A stretch of 64,000 bases of DNA from Podospora comata (lineage: Eukaryota; Ascomycota; Sordariomycetes; Sordariales; Podosporaceae). The number at the start of each line of letters is the position of its first letter. The first letter of the stretch is position 1. The stretch is taken from the NCBI GenBank assembly GCA_017354895.1, contig CP071499.1, forward strand, positions 1,302,001 through 1,366,000, read 5' to 3'. A model generated the notes under the pieces. That model did not search any database and was not told the DNA's origin. It was given only the letters and a program-made list of their open reading frames with translations. Below, piece after piece: positions 41,139 to 55,455 of this stretch. A program made the position numbers and the translations under genes.

Positions 41139-42797
41139 TTTCAAGCGTGGGTTGGTAGAAATTGATTTGGTAAAATAAAAATAAAAATAAAATTAAAAAA
41201 TAAACTGAGGGAAAGAAAACAGTTGAAAGGGGCTGGAGAATTGGTTTCCCGGGCGGTGGTTGTGGTGGATGGTGAAATGTGTTCCTCGGAGTAGCTGGAG
41301 AACCTTGATGGGTGGTTGTCGGTTGCGGTGAGTTTCTGTATCCTTTGATAAAAACGAATGTAATGGTTGAATGTTGATTGTAAGAGTCGAGAAAAGACTT
41401 TGTTGGGCTGCAAAAGTAAGAAGTGTAAAAGTCGAGACGAGAAGATGGGGTGGTTCAAGCCCGGTGCCAAACCCAAGACAAGGCTGAGAAATGTTGTTTG
41501 GGGGAAAAAACAAGGCTGATTGATGGCTGAATTGGCACAACGATGATGGGAACTTCAGAGAGCTTCCTGCCGCACGTGAGGCCGGTCCGCCATTTGCCCC
41601 ACCATACCACCCCTAACCCTTACTCCGTACCACTTACAACCGCTTACAGACTCAATGTGGCATTCCCAGAAGCCATCACTTCCATCAACGTAAAACATTA
41701 TACACATTCACCAACTCAAAATCTTGTAACTAACGTCCATCAAATGACAGACTTTCGTGTTATTCCCTCTTCATATCTCAGAAGAATCTCATTCTACACA
41801 CATCTCAACTCACAATGATGGTATCAAGCCCCTTTTTCCTTTCCTTTAGGCCTCTCTCCCTTCCCTCACCAGCGCAAGGCAACAAAAACCCCCATTAACG
41901 TTGCCTCTTGCGTCCTACACATCAAAAGCATACAGACATCCCAAAAAAAAAAAACCATGAAACTTACGCTCAAACAAACAACACGACCAAAACGCCAAAA
42001 CTCATAAGCCCCAACATCCCCATGAAACTCCTTTCGCCTTTATGCCCGTCGGTGATGTCCTGCAGACGGACGACCCCTTGGACCCCCCCCCCCCCCAATC
42101 TACCAGACACATCATGAGGGAAAAGAAGGTAGTAAACACTCGCTTGTTCGCTTTGCGCTGAAACAGGCTCTCATTCATTTTCTCTACAACCCCCTTTCCC
42201 CCTCCTCACCCCATCCACACTCCCACCGCCTTGATCAAAAGTCAAAGCACGCACACAACGCCGCCCATATGCTGGGGATATCATTTCGTGGTTTCAAAGA
42301 AAAAGAAGAAGAAATATAAAAAACCGAGAAAAAACAAGGCTAGAGGAGATTCGTCTCTGTCGTCTCAGAAAAACATGCGCAGCGCAAACCCCCAAAAACA
42401 GAGAAATAAAAGGAAAAAACAAAAAGTATACAAACAGAAGAGGAATGTTGAGATTTAGGACTATTAAAAAGCTCGCTTCGCTGCGCTGTGCTGTGCTATA
42501 CTGTGATCGCTGACAGTCGTGCGTGTCGTGATATTCGTTACAGTAGGGTATACCGCCGGCTTGTCGACAGTTCGTCGTGTTGTTGGACGGTGGAATCATC
42601 AACCCCGGCTCGGCAGTTGAAGGCGTTCAGGATTCTTGATTAGTTGATTAGGGAGGTGATCAATATCGCCTCATTAAAGTTATTGGCTGTGCTCCGCATG
42701 TGTTGAGCGCTCTATCGGATTCAAAAAGGGTAAAAACGCAAAAATGCCAAAATGTGGTGGTGACAAATCCGACAGTAGGGGATCGAGTGCTTGGAAA
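41139..42797. other. 1.7-kb intergenic region
   Basis: Between the hypothetical gene and the ABC transporter stop. It has an A12 run near 41944 and a C14 run near 42082, and otherwise short accidental frames. The left part should be the promoter of the hypothetical gene, the right part the transporter 3' UTR. Confidence 0.4.
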
Positions 42798-45700
42798 TCA
42801 AACACGGTCCGGGGCATCCGTCGAGCGGCCAGCTGTGGTGCCCGAGGGGAACGAGTACAGAAGCGGCCTACGCTCCTCGTTTTGCTTCACCCCGTTGGAC
42901 TGCAACTTTTCCGGCTGCTCGTCCTCCTCCTCTTGAAGCGTGCCGTCAGAGCCACTGCCAGAATGATGGCTATCATTCGAGCTGATGGAGCGGCTGTCGT
43001 CATGCTTCGGTGCGAGCGTAGGGCTGTTCATGGCCGTAGGCAGGATGGCGGATGACAACATGCTATCGTAGCCATTCGCACCGCTGGGCCTAGAAATATT
43101 CGCATAGCCCATGAGCTTCTTGGCTTTCCGTGTTGCGTCGCGAGCATGTTCAGCCGCACGTTCGGCGCGGCAGTGCTTTTCCCACATGGCGGCGTAGCGA
43201 CCGTTGAGGGCCAGAAGCTCCTCGTGAGTGCCCTTCTCCACCATGGTGCCGGCATGGAGAACAATGATCTGGTCTGCGTGAGTGATGGTCGACAGTCGGT
43301 GACTGTGCAATGCAACTCGGTTAGCTAACACAATCTCCACCCGCTCCGGTTTCCCCCAGTAAAACTTACGCAATAATCAACAAGGTGCGGCCTTGTCCGA
43401 ACTTGCCACTAATCAGCTTCGACTGGATCTTTTGCTCTGTTTCTCCATCAAGTGCCGACGTCGCCTCATCCAGCATGATGATCTTGGGGTTCTTGAGAAT
43501 TGTTCGCGCAATCGCCACGCGTTGCTTCTCGCCACCGCTGAGCCGGAGGCCTCGCTCTCCCACCTTGGTGTTGTAGCCATCAGGGAAGCTCATGATGCGG
43601 TCGTGAATGGCAGCAGCCCGGCACGCCTCATAGATCTCTTCGTCGGATGCGCTGGGGTTGGCATAGCGGAGGTTGTACATGAGCGTCTCGTTGAAGAGGA
43701 TCGTGTCCTGAGGAACAACACCAATGGCGCGGCGCACCGAGTCAATGGTGAGGTCTTGAACATCCTGGCCTTCGATCAAAAGTCTTCCGGCTTTGGGGTT
43801 GTAATACCGGAACATGAGCCGGAAGACAGTCGACTTGCCTCCGCCAGACTCTCCCACAAAAGCGGTGGTCGTGCCGGGCTTGCACTCAAATGACAGATCG
43901 TGAAGGGCGGTTCTGCGGTTGTCGTATGAAAAGCCAACGTTCTCCCACTTGATATGGCCGGTGCTCTCCTGCAGGGGGACTGCCCCGGGGCTGTCAACCA
44001 CAGTAGGCTGGATCTTGAACAATTCAAGCAGTCTCTCACCCGAGATCATGGCCTGCTGAATCGTACGGTAGAACGAGCCAAAGAAGTTGAGCGGGCCTTG
44101 CAGCTGGGCGAGATACGTGACCAAGGACGTGAATTCACCGACAGTGCGTGTCCCCTGAGATACTTCATAGCCGCAGGTCAAGAGAACAACCAGCAAACCG
44201 CACATGAACACAATCGACTGGCACATGTTCATATGATTGATGCCCCATGTAACCTTGGCCTCTGCCGTCTGAAAATTGACAATGGCATTGCGATACCGCG
44301 CAAATTCGTGCTGCTCGGCGTTGAAGTATTTGACCGTCTCGTATGATGTGATCGAGTCGTTTTTGACAGCCTCTTCCTCGCGGTCGGCATTGACCATGTC
44401 GCGTCGTTGATCAGATCTAGTGGCAGCCATGCGAATGGTCAAGTAGAGGTAGTAAAACGTGATGATGGACACAAAAAGTGCATACATCGCTCCGTACCGG
44501 AAGTAAAACCAACCGATGGCGAGCAAAAGATCGACCAACATTGGCACAACCTGGAAGGTGACCTGTTCCAAGAACTGGTTGATCGAGGCACCCTTGTTAA
44601 GAGCAGAGAGCACTTCACCAGTGCGCTTTCCCAAGTGGAAATCCAGAGATAGGGAGTGAACATGTTCGAAAGCTGCTGTCGTGAGGGCGCGGTAGGTGTG
44701 CTGAGATACGGGAATCCAAAGAATGGAGCGGGCTGATCCCAGCAATCCGGATGGGCCTTGGAGAAGCTTGAGCGCAATGAAGAGCCCGAGATCAAACCAC
44801 GGAGCCCCAGTATTGCCAGGGTTTTCACCGTTATCTTCGCCGCCAGAGAAGCTGAAGATTCCCGTCAAGCCAGCGGCAATTTTGGCACCTGTTCCGGTGT
44901 TGGGGTGGTCGAAATTCTTGGCAAGGGTATCTGTCACAGTCTTGATCTGTTCGGGGACCATGATATTGACGACACGCTGCGAGACTTCCAGCAGAAAACA
45001 CAACAAGACGATGAGCTTGAGCTTGGTCGAATTGCTGGGCCAGAGATAGGGGAAGAAGATCGAGTATCCACGGCAATATTCGAACCAGGTTTTATGCGGC
45101 AGTTTGTCGGGTCGGTAAAAGGCGGCATTGTCCTCGCATTGCTGGTAACCGCCTTCAGGATCGTTGTTGGCATTTTTGTTGACATTGCGGGTGCCTCCAT
45201 AATCCGAGTTTTGTCTTGATCGTCCACGGTTGTAAGGTGTTGCGGTTCCGCTGTGCGAAAGAAGCGGGCTCGTTTCATCCGAGTCCGACCGGTTCGCCTC
45301 TTCGTCCAAAAGCCGCCGTTCTTCCAGGCGTCTTTTTGATGCGACGAGGGCGTACATGCTGACCAAAAACACAACAATGAGCAGCCGGACACCTCCAATG
45401 CCCAGATCTGTCAAGTCCCAGAAACCCAGTGGGTTTTCTCGGAGAGCCCCCATCTCCTCGCCGTCCAAGACATATTTCCCAGTGGCGAGGGTGCAGACAA
45501 ACGATAAAAGGATAATGGCTTCCCCAAAAAGACCAAGCACCCATATTATCGAGTGCACTGGCGTCGGGCTGTCATCCCAGTCAAAGAGGGTGATTAAAAC
45601 GTAAATGTATAAAAACGCCGCGCCCACGACGTAGACCTGGGTAGTGGTGTCAGCTTTGTTTTGTTGCCGGTGCGCAAATCCGACTTGGTTCTTGGCTCGA

Positions 45701-46131
45701 CTTACAACTCTCTCCTCCCCACACCACCACAGCTCTCCTCCAACCTTGCTGGATTGCCAGACATGCAGGGCAGTTGCAGCCGCATTGGCAGCAAACGACA
45801 AAATCAAGGCGCCCACCAAACACCGAAAAACCTGGATTGAGATGCCTCCGTTGCAGCCGTCGGTGGAACATAACGATTGCTGATCTCGGTGCTCCCGTTT
45901 TCGCTTCGTAATGGGCAGCGGCTTGCCACCTGGACCTGTGGCTGTCGGAATCAGGAGTTCTTCCTCAGTCCTCGATTTGGCGATGCTATGGATGCCGGCC
46001 GAGATAATAAAGGCGAGAAGCAGCACGACCGGATAGCATTTCTGAGTCGTTTCGTATGTCACCTGGGCAAAGGCTTTGACGTATTGTTGGCCATCATGCT
46101 CCGGACCGCTGGTTTGGAGCAGCGCGTCCAT
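42798..46131 (-). CDS. hmt1: HMT1/ABCB6-type ABC half-transporter
   Basis: Two exons, 46131-43370 and 43302-42798, giving about 1088 aa. The N-terminal 300 residues hold several hydrophobic segments (YPVVLLLAFIISAGIHSIA, VYVVGAAFLYIYVLITLF), the extra membrane domain typical of HMT1/ABCB6/MRP-like half-transporters. A canonical six-helix ABC membrane domain follows, with NDSITSYETVKYFNAE (ATM/HMT signature). The nucleotide-binding domain has Walker A GESGGGKST near residue 758, signature RLSGGEKQRVAIA near 862 and Walker B IIMLDEATSALDGE near 888; the only intron falls directly before the H-loop histidine (AHRLST). S. pombe Hmt1 carries phytochelatin or glutathione-metal complexes into the vacuole; mitochondrial Atm1-type members lack the N-terminal domain. 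The Ser/Asp-rich C-terminal 110 residues look disordered. Vacuolar location is inferred. Confidence 0.92.
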
Positions 46132-47661
46132 GCTGGGCCTGTTTTCGCAAAAAGAAGCGGTGTGTTAGAAGACAAGAAAAGAAATCAAAAGAGACGAAGG
46201 ACTAGAGAAGAGAACTAGAGAAGGAAAAAAAGAGAGTGCGGAGGGAGGACGAGAGTCGTTGCGGTCCAGGACCCTGCATGACATGCTGTTGCCGGCCCCG
46301 TCAAGACAATGTTGGGATATGCGAGATGCACGACTGGCTGGCTGGCTCAGTAGCGGGATTGGCAGTGGCAGTGGAAGGCGACAGTCTGACTCTTTTTCGA
46401 TTGCGTGGTAACAGGTGTGGATTAGGTAGATAGATGATATGATTTTCAACATACAGAACGAGATTAGGACGACGAGTAGAAAGCAGCACGAGGCCGATGG
46501 CTCACGGCCTTGCTGTGGCGGCAATATGAGGTTGGCCTTGGTGCATCAAGTTAACTGTTAGCATCTCGAACATATGCCAATGAGCTGTTGTAACTGGCTG
46601 GAAGCCTCCAAAGCTGCCCGACAGCCGAGAATGGCTTTCGGTTGACAGCGCGCGTGTGTGGTGGGGCAGCAAAGGCAGCTGATGGGGTTGGCTGTGGCTT
46701 TTGCCACTGCGGCGGGTCGGAGTCGAGATCACGGACGACACAAGTGCGACGGGACTTGAACGACACTGGACCACCACCAGGACACCACCACCCCAACATT
46801 CATGAGTGGACGGCCTCCTGTTGTGCTGTTGATGGGGAGGGAGACCAAAGGAGAGAACTGACCTCTTTCTTTCCGTTGAGCCTTCTCGTAGAGAAGAATC
46901 CCTCTTCGAATCGCTCTCCGGGTGACGGGAATCCTGAGATATTGTTGTAGGTGCCCTGGAACGTATTGGTTGCTTCCCAAAACGATTGCAGCTTCCTCAG
47001 GTGGCCTTGCGATGGCTGCTGCCGGCGATGGGCGGATGGATGGAATGCGGGGCCGATCTCAGCCGAACCAGTCCACGGGACTATGGTGGGAAGGTCGGGA
47101 GGAGGAGGGCAGGGTTGGAGGGGGGAGGAGAGAGGAATTGGGACGAAGAAAAGACAAACGAGCGTGGTACGTCAGACGAGCTGTGGTGTCTCTCCGATGT
47201 GTCTGTTGATTGTTGTTGTTTTTTCTTTGGAAAAAGAGAGTCGAGCTCTGGAACAGAGAACCGGCGGAGGGGCTCTGGCCACTATTAGTTCGAATTGATC
47301 GAGGGTGCCAAAAGAGACTACTTGGTGGTACTTGCCTACCTTCCAGATCCCGGGGGGGTCTGGATATCAACATCCTGTACTACATCACGTACTGTACCTG
47401 TTGCACTCCAGTAAGTACCTACGGTACGGGGGTGGAGAGGAGGTGGGGTGCTACGGTGCAATCCAGACCAGACCCGCAAGGACGTTGCACAAGCCTGTCA
47501 ACCAACCATGTGCATTTCGGGAATGCCTCATCAGAGACAGGTTTCGACCCTCACTTCTATCCATACCAAACTGTACATAGTGTCTCTCTCTACCCTCTTT
47601 AGAATGCGAATGTGAGCTCACTGCCCAATTCAGCATTTCTACCAGACACCAACCTACCCCT

Positions 47662-47724
47662 CACACACACACACACACAAACACACATACACACACACAC
47701 ACACACGCACACAAAACACACATC
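47662..47724 (+). repeat. (CA)n microsatellite, interrupted
   Basis: CA dinucleotides run for about 60 bp with a few interruptions (AA, AT, CG). Confidence 0.9.
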
Positions 47725-49993
47725 CCACCACTCATCACCCGTACCCTGCATTGCTTCCGTCCCGTGCTGTCTGGGACCGACGTGCAGAGATTCCCACACC
47801 AAGGCGCAAAAAAAAGGACACCAGAAACGAGGAGCATCATGGGAGGCCCTGGCAAGCGCTGGGACCGCTAGGACGCGGGGTTCCTTCTTCTACCGGCACC
47901 TGGGACCACCACGGCCTGATGTGCTCCCGGGTTTCTGCCTGAGAGACGGATGGCACTTGCGGGAGAGCGTCAATCGTGAGACGTGCGTTGACGGGGGCCC
48001 ATGGGGGTGTCGACTGCCGTCTTGTCCTGATCATGAGACCACCGAAGCAATGTCGGTCAGTGGCACCTATTGCCGTCAACGGCATGCCGACGAGATGCAG
48101 CAACACAGCGAGCGGCGGCCACAAACCGGGCAGCTGGACTCGGGATGCCCTCGATGGAAGATCATCGTGTATGGTGTGGGGGGGAAAGAGAAGCAGACCG
48201 ACAGTCTGGATGGAAGCAAGCATACGGCTCCGCTCCCCGATAGGTCCGGGTGTCTCGATCCCATGGGAATTATCAGCCACCAAGGTTGTGCATGTCCCTC
48301 ACCGCTTTGTTGATGGAGAGAGACGAGAGAAAAGGTGACGGCAGACAGGCTGCATGCAGCAGTCCCCATCTCCACGAGAAAAGCATCGAGACTGAGACGC
48401 GGGGCAAGCTGTCGCGCTAAAGCAGCTTGCAAGTGGTGGAAGGAAGCAGGACAGCCACTGATTGCGATTTCTGGCTGCTGCTTAGTGCTAGTCTTGCATG
48501 CGACCTTGGGACTTGAGCTGCACCGCCTATTCTGCGACAACCTGATACCTGATACTCGGTATTATACATGGTGCTAAACCCAAGTAGCGCCGCGCTTGAC
48601 GGTTCTACTCGAGTTTTTGGCTTTGGGGGTGTGAATATGACCAAAGATATCTGCCCGGTTTTGGTCCTGTAGAAGGAGGCCCCGGAAGCTCTCCGGCTCG
48701 CTGCCACCGACTGGCCCTGCTCCCTGTGTGATATTGTGGGCATCGGAACGAAGGGGGGGTGAGATGTGACATTTCATATTTCGAGACAAGACTCGAGCTA
48801 CTCAATATCTATCATCAACTTCCCCATTCATCACTCAAGAGAGAGAAAAGAAAAAAAAAGAAGGAGAGTTGACCTTTTCTCCCGGTGGAACGGTGGTAAG
48901 GTGAGCCGACGGGACAAGGCTGCCAGGCGAGCACTTGGCGACGTCCGCCAGTAGCAACTGCTTCACCTCGGATAGCTTGGACTGCAGCAATATGCAGCAG
49001 AACTCTTCTGCTGTCTGTCTTCTTCGTTGCTTGGGTGCTTGTTGACAGCGGTCCTGAGCAATTTAATAATCCCGTGACCGGAGCTACACCGCGGCCCCAG
49101 CCCATGGTCGCATCTACCCATCATCCCAAACCGTTTGGACCGCATAGGCTTGTTCCCAGCTCGGGGGTACGGGCCCTTTTCCTGCGGCAGCATATCGTCA
49201 TTCCTAGTTTCCGCTTCATTTGGCAGGTTGTATGGGACACCTTCTTCCGGACCTTTTCATCCTTTCCAATCTCTCTTCTATTTTTCTCCTTCACACATCC
49301 GGGCCGGTCCCGACATATCCTTCCACTTACAACCTGAAGAGGTAGCCGAGAAAGAAGAGCCCCACCCTGACAGCAACACAAGAAACACCCGAACAACAGT
49401 TCATCATCATCAACAAACAACAGCTCAGCAAAAACCAAAAAATTTGCCAACCCAAGCACTTTCTGATACCTAGTCCAGCTGGGCTTCTCTACCCCCCATC
49501 CAGGATGGACGCCTAATGATGGAGTACCCCCATTTAATGTCGCGTCATCGAAAGAAAAACCCACCACCCACCATCACCATCTGTACAGTACCTAAACTGA
49601 ACCACCCCCTGTTGGCATTTAGCCCGGCCGGGCCTCTTGGAAAAGAAGCTTTCCAAAGAAGCAACGAATTCCTACTCGCCAGCTCCCAACCCAGTCAGCC
49701 CCAGATTTGGAAGTAATGCTGCCCTGCGATGCCACGACACAACAATCTCTCGCGACCAAATTTTTTCCCCCTCTGAGGCTTCACCGACTTCCTTACCCAG
49801 ACATGAATGGTAATGCATGATAATGCAGGAGGCTAACACAGTCGGTCAAGATGTGGAGTAATCCACACTTCCTACCTGGTCGGTTTAGTTTTTTCTCCTT
49901 CTTTTTTCCTTTGGTGACTAGCATGGAAGCTTCACTTTCTTCCACCTCGCCGATCATTCATTCGGGCAATGCTCCCGGCTGTTGGGAAGACCG

Positions 49994-50017
49994 AAAAAAA
50001 AAAAAAAAAAAAAAAAA
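49994..50017 (+). repeat. A24 homopolymer
   Basis: Twenty-four adenines preceded by GACCG and followed by GCTGAAGC. No coding sequence next to it. Confidence 0.85.
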
Positions 50018-53000
50018 GCTGAAGCACGCGATATCCGAGGACGGGCATGGGTACACTAGGGGAGGGTAGGACAGGGGAAGGGGGTGTAAGGGGGTATCGG
50101 TAAGGGTAGGGTAATGTAATAAAGAGGACGAAGAGGACAAGGCGGCGATGCCCTTCATTGTGTCATGCCATGATCCGTCATCTCATCCTTTCGATCGAAC
50201 TTTCGGCACCTCTCTCTTTGGACCGTGATGACTGATGATGGGGCTGTTGGTCTCTGGTCTGATCGGGTCGATGCGTTGTTGCGTGCATATAATCCCAACC
50301 GATAATCCGTACAGCAAGTAAAAGGAAGGATAAAAACGTGTCATACCTACATATAAATAACACACTATGGGGTTAGTTGGTACGTACACCATCCAGCACA
50401 GCAGCAACCAGGGCTGGGTATATTCCGGGCATTGTCTGTCCTCGTGGCCGGACGGCCTCATGGGGATTTTTTCATGGATTCGTTGATTGATTCCTGTTGT
50501 TACTGTTGTTGTTGATGACATGGGTGACCTGTGAACTGTGTGCTTCCGCAATACACAGCGCAGTGCCCCCACTCACCACGAGGAAATTGACACACATGGC
50601 TTGTTGCTCTTGTTGCTACCACTATGTGTACCCGGCCCTGTGGTGCGGTTTTCCGCCTTTACCCGAAAAGAATACAAGCCAGCATGCTTTCTTTTTTCAG
50701 CCCAAGAGAAACGGCTCCATATCTTTGATGTTGTATCTCACAAGTCGATCTTTCTGAGATAATGCAAATGGTAAGGTAGGGCTCGAGATCGTCCACCCGA
50801 GTTGTTTCGGGGGCCATCTTTTCTCGGGCCTTGCCGCGCTTCCCTTTTGGCTTCCGCTTGTTCCCTTGTTCCCTTGCCTCCCCCTCCGCTTTTTTTTGTA
50901 TCAGATGCAGTTGGCTGTATGGCATGTATGTCGGGGAGTTGGGTAGAGATACATCACCCTCGTTTCTTCTCGGTCTGGTTTGGTATGGTTGTGTGTGTGC
51001 CTATGTAGGTTCGGCTGGCTTTGACCGGTTCGCTTGAAGGTAAGGTATGCCCGCACCCGAATACTCCGTTGAATGTATACACATAGCCCCCCGCTCTTGA
51101 CCTTGTGTTACCCTCGGCATATGGCGTACCCCAACCCGCGAGCGACAAAGCTTGGCGGTTGTTGTTAATTAGTTAGTATCACTGCGTTGAGATATGCGGA
51201 TTATCATGCAGACTGCCCGGCCGTCAGCGGGATGCGTCCTGCAGCTAGGAGCAAGAGACCCTTGCTCGTGAAAAGTCTGTCTGACCTCCTTCGCTTTGAG
51301 AGCTTGGGTTGAGATAATTGAGACGTGATCACGACGGGTGGGTGGATGGGTGAAATCGAGGAAAGATTGGGGCGGTTATGTCCGATGAGCGGCAATGTGA
51401 GAGGAAGAAGGGGGCGGACGATGGTCCGTGGTTGGTGGCGTAAATGTGATTGTATGTGCAAATGCCGGTGGATGGTTAACTTGGGGCGGTGTGGCTCGAT
51501 GAGACCTGATGGGATGGACACAAACTGCTGTGTAAATCTGTTGTCCAATGCTGAATTGTAGATCTGGGGTAACAGGGCTGCTAGGCTTCTGGAATCTGGC
51601 CAACTGGGGAGAGATCCCCCGCATCTTGGGAGTTGTTCCAGACCGGTGAAGCTCTGGGTGACATTGGTCGCGGCTGGTGAATAATGCTTGTTTCGGCTGG
51701 GCTTTGGGAAAAGGGTAGGATGTTGGACATTCTCTATCTGGAGGAATTGTCAGTGATGGGATTGGGTTCGGTATTTCGTCTGTAGTGGCTCACAAGTTCA
51801 GGTCCAATGTGCCAAGATTGCGAGAGCATGAGGTGAGGTATTTCTCATGTGGTACAATAATGTAGCCATCCATGCCTTGTTACAACGGACGAGGGGTTCG
51901 GGTGAGCGGTCTGATATAATGCCAGTATACACTTGTGTACGCTCTGCCTCGGGTGTATCAAGTAGTTTCACGGCTGGTGTCGGTACTAAGGTGATCTTAT
52001 TTGGTAAAACTGCAAAGGAGGACATGGGAGTTCCGCAGCTGGCTGTAAGAGTAGTCAGCATTTGACAGCCGAGTGGTAACGGTCACACTCCAAACAGAAA
52101 TGAGAAGAAAGGGTTGCAGCTAGACTTTGGGCAAGAAAATAGACCTAAGCATTGCTTCCTCGAGTCCACACTGTCAGCTCAAGTCGAATTCTTGTTGTCC
52201 GGATCAACCCCAGCGCCTCGATGTAGCTGATAGGTTTTGGGAAGTCTCGCTCTTCGTTGGGAGCTTTCTTCGGACGGTATGCAGTTCGATGGCAATTCTG
52301 CGCCCGGGCGCGTGAATGTTGCGGCCGATGAGGTGGGTCCGGAAGAGGCTAACAGAGACCGGAGGCGGACCGGTGCACTGACCACCAATGCTGGCAGTCA
52401 ACTCATGACTTTGAGGTTGGCTCCCTGTACGGTTGAGTACATCTCGAGGGTCTGCTGGACGTGTTTGAGCTCGGTTGAGGGTCGATGGATGGTGTTTTCC
52501 GAGGTGTGTCGGTGTCTTCAGCCTCGTACCTTCCATGGTCGTTAAACACTCAACTGACAATGACGCAAGATACCTGCTACATTGGCCATGAGGCAGGTGC
52601 GTTCCATTATATGAAGAAGGAAGCATCGAGGATTGGGTAACCTGGCAAGAGCAATGTGGCATTTCAGGCCCGAGATTTCTAAGATGAAATCCTGTTTGGA
52701 CATTCTCGAGTCACCAAACCTCCCAAACCTCTTATTCACGAACAAAGCGCCGGGGACAGCCAACATTTAATACGCATCGTCTCATCCTTTCCCATCCCTT
52801 TCCAGCCAATAACCGACACAGAGGTGTACTTGGCGCCTATCACGTCGATCTACATGTCTTCAGTGGCTCAAGTACGTGTTCGTGCTGGTCACTTGGTTCT
52901 CAGCGATGCCAAACGAGTGGCATGAATGACACTGTGCGTGATGCAGCATCACCGCTGTTGCCACCACCGCGCACGATATCCGGTCAACCGACGATGATGC

Positions 53001-55179
53001 CGATATCAGGAGGCCGAGGAAAGGAGCAAGACATTAACGGGCATACACACCCTTCACCAACTCGCGGTGTTGATCCATGCCAGAGGTCAGCTAGCAGTGG
53101 CAATCTCTATGCACCCAACATACAAAGTAGACTAGGCTGGCTTTCTTCTACCGTCATAAAATCAGCACTCTGTCTCGAACAGAGCCCCTCGAATAATGAA
53201 GCTCGGCCTGTGGCCCACGATCCATCGGAAGACAAACCGTCAACCACGATCGGAACCAGTATACAACACCAAGCCCCGGGGAGCATCACTTACCATTCCG
53301 AACAACTAATGACGACTTCAACGTCATTCATCTTTCCTGTCTGCTGCTTTCCACGTCCACACCCCCCAACATGAATTCCACCAGTCTCTCGGTTGTTAAC
53401 ACCCTCAACTTCCAAATCGGGCCGCCCGCATACAACACTCTCATGCAGCCCAGGCTTCCCTCCCTCTCGACTCCTCGCCGTTCTATTCCCCTACTGGACG
53501 AAGAACCATTGGAGAATTAGATTGCCGGCAGCAGCACACACTCATACTTCACCAAGACGGACTGGCCGCCAGTGGATGGTTGGAGGTGCTTGCCTGCCGC
53601 TGCCGCTAATAGGGTGTGGCATGCAGCACGCCAGTTCGCAGCAGCAGCGGCTACAACACATGTGCATATGATGCGTGGAGTCGACGTGGTAGTGGTGGTT
53701 CGTATGAAAGGGTAGGTAGGTTTGCTCAGCCCAGGACTTGTCTTGGCTTGGGCTATACGATCGAGATGGTATAATCGAACCACCATCCAGTGCCGGCAGC
53801 CTGGTGGGTGGGTATATTGGCAGATTGATTGCGTGGGTGTGTCAGATGGATGGGATGGCAGGTGGCTACGCGTTGTGAAACCTATATTGCGTGGATGGCC
53901 GTTGATAGCTGCTGTTGCTAACCGACGGGGACGAGCCCAAAAGCTGGGGATGGATCGTTCTTCGCCCACCTTCTAGGCCGTCCTCCCCATACTTGCTTCT
54001 CGGCCTCACTGGCCACACTCAACTACATCTACCACGCAGCCACCCTTTCTACAAGACTTGTATTGAACGCCACCAACTAGACAACTTACGGGTACCAAGA
54101 TACGGGTACAGGATGCGGGTAGCGTAGGGCCTTGCCCACGCACTTCCCACCTCTCTCAACCACACCTCCATCTTCCTCACACCACTGGACTCACGCCCCC
54201 CTCCCTCTTCTTCCACCCAAACCCCTCCCTTCTCCGCCGACACTGCAACTGCTCCCGTACCCGGGTCCCATCTCTCATCACATACCACCTCCAGGATCCG
54301 ATCCGATCCAATACACCCTTTCTCGGCCCCCTCTCGCTCGGCCAGGGCTGGTTACCGACAGGTACACTAACCCCGACACGATAGATCTTGCATGCAAGTT
54401 TGCTGCAGGATGCGGGAGGGAATTATGCAAAGTGGATTACACTACCATTGGGGGGCCAGCTAGACAGTGTGCGAGATTTGTGTGTGAGCTGACGTTCACG
54501 GTGACGTGCATGAGTTGGAACCCACTCATCCTGACGGACCTAGACCGAACTATATCAGGTTTTGATTGTAAGACAGTTCTCTGTGGGCGGGTACCATCGG
54601 ACCGGGGATTTGAGACGGGGAGATCTAGATTTAGTGTAGATGATGTCTTACGAGTTTGATGATTGAGTTTTCTCGGCGATGAGGGGACGGGGGTTGACAT
54701 GTGGAGAAAGGAACTACCGTATTCTGGGAGAGAGAGGGGGTTTGTGAGGTGAGGGGAAAGAAGGGGTAGGGGATTCTAGATTGGTGGAGGAGTGGATACC
54801 GACAGTTCGATCATCCGCAGGTGAGTGTATGTATGTTGTTTCTAAACTGAGTAGTATTGCGCGGCTAGAGGTGGGGGGTTTGGGGTGGGTGGTTGGTTGT
54901 TGGCTTTCTACTATTGTATGTATAGATTCGATCCATCCACTCTGTGGAGTTCATATGTCTGTGATAGAGTGTTGTTTTTCGCTTCAGTTCATCGCTTATT
55001 ACTGGCACTTGCGAGGGTTTTTTGTGGTGGACTGATTAGTCGGGAGCGAGAAGAGGGGGGGATGGCGGGGGAGGGGGTATACTGTCAGTCAGCACTTTAA
55101 TCTGACTTGTCATTTGTGTCTTTTTCGTATTGTCCCCAGTGTTAATTAGTGATGGCTTACAGATATATAGAAAGAAACC

Positions 55180-55200
55180 AAAAAAAAAAAAAAAAAAAAA
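55180..55200 (+). repeat. A21 homopolymer
   Basis: Twenty-one adenines followed by CCCC, about 250 bp from the 5S-like gene. Confidence 0.85.
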
Positions 55201-55449
55201 CCCCGTGAGATTTTAGAGGGCGGTTGGCATCGGGAATGAGACAGACAGACAAGAAGAAGTTTGTGATGGGAGTACCTTACCTTGGAGCAGCTATTCGGGA
55301 AGAAAAAAAGGATCTTGTGTGGTCGGAATCCTTGGTTGACAACGAGACAGGATTCCCGAGAATGGAAAAATCGTCCGAACATTCAGCCTAAGCCAAGGAG
55401 GGGAGGGGTCGGGGGGGTGTTACACGACAGACAGATAGCTAAAACCATC

Positions 55450-55455
55450 AAAAAA
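55450..55455 (-). terminator. RNA polymerase III T6 terminator
   Basis: Six T residues on the minus strand immediately at the 3' end of the 5S-like sequence. Confidence 0.65.

Noticed and set aside
54132-54659. 175-codon plus-strand frame in the 10-kb desert
   Set aside because: Proline/serine-rich start, no family resemblance, no splice partners; likely chance.
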